From positions 186,001-250,000 of the forward strand of contig NZ_JABAIH010000004.1 in assembly GCF_012641395.1 (NCBI RefSeq): a stretch of DNA of 64,000 bases, given 5' to 3'. The stretch is from Rhizobium sp. P32RR-XVIII. GTDB taxonomy: Bacteria; Pseudomonadota; Alphaproteobacteria; Rhizobiales; Rhizobiaceae. Made by a program: the position numbers and the translations under genes. The notes beneath the pieces were generated by a model. The model did no database searches and had not been told where the DNA came from. It saw only the letters and a list, made by a program, of their open reading frames with translations. Below, piece by piece: positions 61,112 to 64,000 of this stretch; the first letter of the stretch is position 1, and each line of letters opens with the position of its first letter.

Positions 61112-62500
61112 ATGGACGCGCCGATCGACGTGCACAGGCTTGCGCCACAAACCGACAATCGCTGGAGTGCGCATTTCCGCGCCACGCTGGCGCTTGGCAT
61201 TCCTTTCATCGGCGCGCAGCTTGCCCAGCTCGGCATCAACACGACGGACGTGATGATCGTCGGCCGCCTCGGCGCCGAAAATCTGGCCGCCATGGTGCTT
61301 TCGGCGCAGTTTCTGTTCACCATCCTCATTTTCGGCTCGGGCTTTTCCATCGCGGTCATCCCGATGGTCGCGCAGGCTTATGGCCGGGGCGATACCGTCA
61401 CAGTGCGCCGGTCCATGCGCATGGGTCTTTGGGTGGTCACAGCCTATTGGCTCATCATGCAGCCAGCCTTCTTCTATGCGGAGGATATACTGCTCGCCGC
61501 CGGCCAGAAGCCGGAAGTAGCGAGGCTTGCGCACGGCTATATCCTGATCGGCCATTTCGGCCTGCTGCCGGGGCTTCTCTACAATGTCATGCGCGCGCTC
61601 GTCAGCGCGATCGGCAAGGCCGCCGTCGTTCTGAACGTGACGATTGTCATGCTAGCGATGAACGCGATCTTCGCCTATTGCCTCGTTCTTGGTCATTTCG
61701 GGTTTCCGGCGATGGGTCTCGAAGGTGCCGCGATCGTTTCCGTCGCGGTGCAGACCGCGGGCTTCTTCTTCATCCTCGCCTATGTGCAGCTGAGAGAGGA
61801 GACGCGGCGCTACGAAATCCTCGTGCGCTTCTGGCGGCCGGATTGGCATGCGCTGTGGGATGTCGTCCGCCTCGGCCTTCCGATCAGCGTGACCATCCTT
61901 GCCGAAGTCAGCCTGTTTACCGCGGCCTCGTTGCTGATGGGCCATATCGGCACGATCGAGCTTGCGGCGCACGGCATCGCGCTCCAGTGGGCCTCCATTG
62001 CCTTCATGATCCCGCTTGGGCTCAGCCAGGCGGCGACGGTGCGCGTCGGCATTGCTCACGGCCAGGGAGATCACCGCGCCCTAGTACGGGCGTCGATCGC
62101 CGTGCTGATCATTGCCGCGGCGATCGCGGCGATCGGCGGTATCCTGTTTGCAATCATGCCCGAGTTCTTCGCGCGCTGGTTCCTCGACGTCAGCCGGCCG
62201 GAGGCGCCGCAGGTGCTCGCCTATGCCGGTCCGCTGATCATCATTGCCGGTCTCTTCCAGTTGGTCGACGGTTTGCAGGCGATTGCCAACGGTTTGCTCC
62301 GCGGGCTCAAGGATGCGCGTGTGCCGATGATCATGGCGTTGATCGCCTATTGGCCGATCGGCTTCTTCCTCGCCTGGCTTTTTGCCTTTCCGCTCGGTTT
62401 CGGCGGGGTCGGCATCTGGTTCGGCTTCCTCGTCGGTCTGGCGGCCGCAGCAGTCATGCTATGCGGTCGTTTCTACATTCTCGTGCGCCGCGAGTCGTAG
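61112..62500 (+). CDS. MATE-family efflux transporter
   Basis: 462 residues with twelve TM helices in the NorM-like MATE arrangement: PFIGAQLAQLGINTTDVMIVGRLG (repeat 1 start) and PISVTILAEVSLFTAASLLMGHIG (repeat 2 start). Couples Na+ or H+ entry to export of cationic compounds. Two nearby ATGs are possible; ATG 61112 has AGGA at a better distance than ATG 61103. 146 bp downstream of the TetA-like gene and same strand. Confidence 0.93.
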   Translation: MDAPIDVHRLAPQTDNRWSAHFRATLALGIPFIGAQLAQLGINTTDVMIVGRLGAENLAAMVLSAQFLFTILIFGSGFSIAVIPMVAQAYGRGDTVTVRRSMRMGLWVVTAYWLIMQPAFFYAEDILLAAGQKPEVARLAHGYILIGHFGLLPGLLYNVMRALVSAIGKAAVVLNVTIVMLAMNAIFAYCLVLGHFGFPAMGLEGAAIVSVAVQTAGFFFILAYVQLREETRRYEILVRFWRPDWHALWDVVRLGLPISVTILAEVSLFTAASLLMGHIGTIELAAHGIALQWASIAFMIPLGLSQAATVRVGIAHGQGDHRALVRASIAVLIIAAAIAAIGGILFAIMPEFFARWFLDVSRPEAPQVLAYAGPLIIIAGLFQLVDGLQAIANGLLRGLKDARVPMIMALIAYWPIGFFLAWLFAFPLGFGGVGIWFGFLVGLAAAAVMLCGRFYILVRRES

Positions 62501-62518
62501 GCCTGTGCCACTGATGGT

Positions 62519-63637
62519 TCAAGCTGGCGTGTTTGGCTGTCCGCCTGAGCCGAGATGAAAAACGCCCGGACCGATCTCGCCTTTTACCTGTGTCGACACA
62601 ACCGGTAGCGGAGCCGTTGCGGCGCTCCACGCATGACGGCGCCAGAGCGATGCAAGCATCCGGCGCGCTGGCGTCTCGATGCATTCGTAGCTCATCCATG
62701 CAATCAACAGCGCCGCGCCGAGCGCCGAGGGAATGACGATCGATATCGGTAGAATGCCTGACAAAGCATTTGCCATCAGGAACATCACCGGGACGTGGAA
62801 GAGGTAGAGCGAAAAGCTGATTTTTCCGAGGAAACGCATGGGTGGCGCAGCAAACAGCATAGCTGAGATCGGGTGTTCAACCGAGACGACCAGTACGGCG
62901 AGGGCGCCGGCGAAGGCAGGTTCAAGCCCCCAGGCATTGTCGTTTGTCGGAAACACGTGGTTTGAGACGAGGATGAAGAACGGCAGTGTCAGGGCCATTA
63001 TGCCCATCGAACGGCCCGGTGGTTGTTTGTCCAGGATAGAATACAGCCTACCGGCTGCTGTGCCGAGCAGGAAGAAGGCAAGCTTCGATAGCAACAGGAT
63101 ACCAGGGCCGGGAAAACCAAGAAGCGCGTTGACGGCCAAGAGGCCTGCCATCAGCATGCCGAGCGCCTGGTAGCGCTTGCGATCGCTGAAGAACAGCCAG
63201 ATCAGCGGGAAGAGCAGATAGAACTGGATTTCGGGCGGAATTGACCAGAGCACACCGCTCGATCCAAGTAGGACGATGTGTCGAATGATCTCCGTCGGGC
63301 CATGGATCGGATTGATGAATTCGAAGCCCGGAATGCTGGACAGAACGACAACGACGACGACCGCCACCAGATAGACCGGATAGATGCGGGAAAAGCGGCT
63401 GACCAGGAAATCGGAGACCGCCTTGCGACTGATCGGCCTCTCGCCGTAGAGATAGGCCATCAGGAAGCCGCTGAGCGAGAAGAAGATTGCAACGGCGCGT
63501 CCGCCGATACCACTGATCATCAGATGGCCGAGCGACGGAAAGATCAGATCCATGTGGGAAAACACGACCGCAGCCGCAGCGATGCCGCGCAAGCCATCCA
63601 GGCTCGGTATATGCTTTTTCTCTTGCATAGATTGCAT
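62519..63637 (-). CDS. Acyltransferase-3 family protein (OafA/YrhL-like)
   Basis: A 372-residue integral membrane protein with about ten TM helices. The signature IPSLDGLRGIAAAAVVFSHMDLI opens it, followed by FLMAYLYGERPISRKAVSDFLVSRFSRIYPVYLV and the FSLYLFHVPVMFL motif. Family members O-acylate surface polysaccharides or lipids, as in O-antigen or Nod factor acylation. The C-terminal tail is cytoplasmic and Pro/Gly-rich. ATG 63637, with 63628 as alternative. Confidence 0.9.
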   Translation of the reverse strand: MQSMQEKKHIPSLDGLRGIAAAAVVFSHMDLIFPSLGHLMISGIGGRAVAIFFSLSGFLMAYLYGERPISRKAVSDFLVSRFSRIYPVYLVAVVVVVVLSSIPGFEFINPIHGPTEIIRHIVLLGSSGVLWSIPPEIQFYLLFPLIWLFFSDRKRYQALGMLMAGLLAVNALLGFPGPGILLLSKLAFFLLGTAAGRLYSILDKQPPGRSMGIMALTLPFFILVSNHVFPTNDNAWGLEPAFAGALAVLVVSVEHPISAMLFAAPPMRFLGKISFSLYLFHVPVMFLMANALSGILPISIVIPSALGAALLIAWMSYECIETPARRMLASLWRRHAWSAATAPLPVVSTQVKGEIGPGVFHLGSGGQPNTPA

Positions 63638-63767
63638 CCCAGGCGAAGGTCGGCTTCGGTCCCGAGAGTCTGTCTTAAAAGAGCGTCCTTAAATTGCAAT
63701 TAACGCGTTTGGCGAGAAAAATAACAATGGCACACGTCTAGTCGCGAACGCCCTTGCCGGTCTTAGA

Positions 63768-64000
63768 TCAGCGCTCGGTGAGAGACTCCTCGCCCTTCTT
63801 CTCGCGCACCATGTTGATGAAGCGGCGGAAGAGGTAGTGGCTGTCCTGCGGGCCGGGGGAGGCTTCCGGGTGATGCTGCACCGAGAAGATCTGCTTGCCG
63901 GTGACGCGCAGGCCGCAATTGGTGCCGTCGAACAGCGAAACGTGAGTCTCCTCAACGCCTTCCGGCAGCGACTTCGTGTCAACCGCGAAGCCGTGGTTCA
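63768..64000 (-). CDS. carA: Carbamoyl-phosphate synthase small subunit (5' part outside window)
   Basis: The C-terminal ~77 residues of the class I glutaminase subunit, identified by the active-site end [30 protein letters not shown], then [24 protein letters not shown], which has the catalytic His and Glu (HHPEA). The stop is at 63768. The start lies beyond position 64000. Pairs functionally with carB, 9.8 kb away on the same strand. Confidence 0.96.
   Translation of the reverse strand, partial: NHGFAVDTKSLPEGVEETHVSLFDGTNCGLRVTGKQIFSVQHHPEASPGPQDSHYLFRRFINMVREKKGEESLTER

Overview
The window is a GC-rich chromosomal segment from an alphaproteobacterium of the Rhizobiaceae (Rhizobium/Agrobacterium/Ensifer group; I cannot fix the genus). 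The evidence is gene order rather than one marker: lrp | trxB-lsrB | two tandem AbcR-type (alpha-r15) sRNAs | arsR, with lrp followed by an LPS-core locus ending in lpcC(lpsB)-greA. This is the arrangement I recall from the Sinorhizobium and Agrobacterium chromosomes. BA14K and DUF1236 proteins and a GAAC-N7-GAAC SOS box fit the same group. I saw no rRNA, tRNA, insertion sequence, phage gene or CRISPR array.

Layout. 1-8.4 kb: 3' part of pth, a periplasmic solute-binding protein beside a HAMP-PAS-GGDEF-EAL enzyme, rplY with its terminator, a second c-di-GMP enzyme (MHYT-GGDEF-EAL) and an exported protein of unknown role. 8.4-15.4 kb: a Kazal-domain lipoprotein, prs, a second lipoprotein, an M24-fold protein that seems to lack metal ligands, pgeF, a MidA-type methyltransferase and lgt, with a UbiK-like gene divergent. 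15.8-21.9 kb: ybjN-like, proC and csaA, then a marR-ompR-envZ-DUF1349 operon divergent from ilvE. 21.9-30.5 kb: envelope proteins (SH3/DUF1236, BA14K), a glyoxalase-II-like hydrolase, cspA, an EamA exporter, a PQQ-type sugar dehydrogenase, a sortase-like protein lacking the usual His with a small two-TM partner, aspartate aminotransferase, and a Phd/VapC toxin-antitoxin pair behind a near-perfect promoter/operator.

30.5-40.8 kb: chaA, a LysR/epimerase pair, an APH(6)-like kinase with an apparent frameshift at codon 7, an arsR-MFS-ene-reductase operon, the two AbcR-like sRNAs, lsrB, trxB and lrp. 40.9-46.3 kb: an LPS-core locus of four glycosyltransferase-type or LPS-type genes that looks lower in GC, then lpcC and greA. 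46.4-49.2 kb: a two-gene DNA-repair operon (radical SAM with HhH; DUF4130-UdgX fusion) behind an alphaproteobacterial LexA box. 49.2-64 kb: a DUF2235 hydrolase, carB, then metabolic and transport genes (Zn-dependent alcohol dehydrogenase, YpfJ-type metallopeptidase, aldo/keto reductase with divergent LysR, sterol desaturase, TetA-like MFS, MATE, acyltransferase-3) and the 3' end of carA.

The most notable items are the SOS-box radical-SAM/UdgX operon, the tandem sRNAs between arsR and lsrB, the variable LPS-core cassette, and the sortase-like protein with a missing catalytic His.
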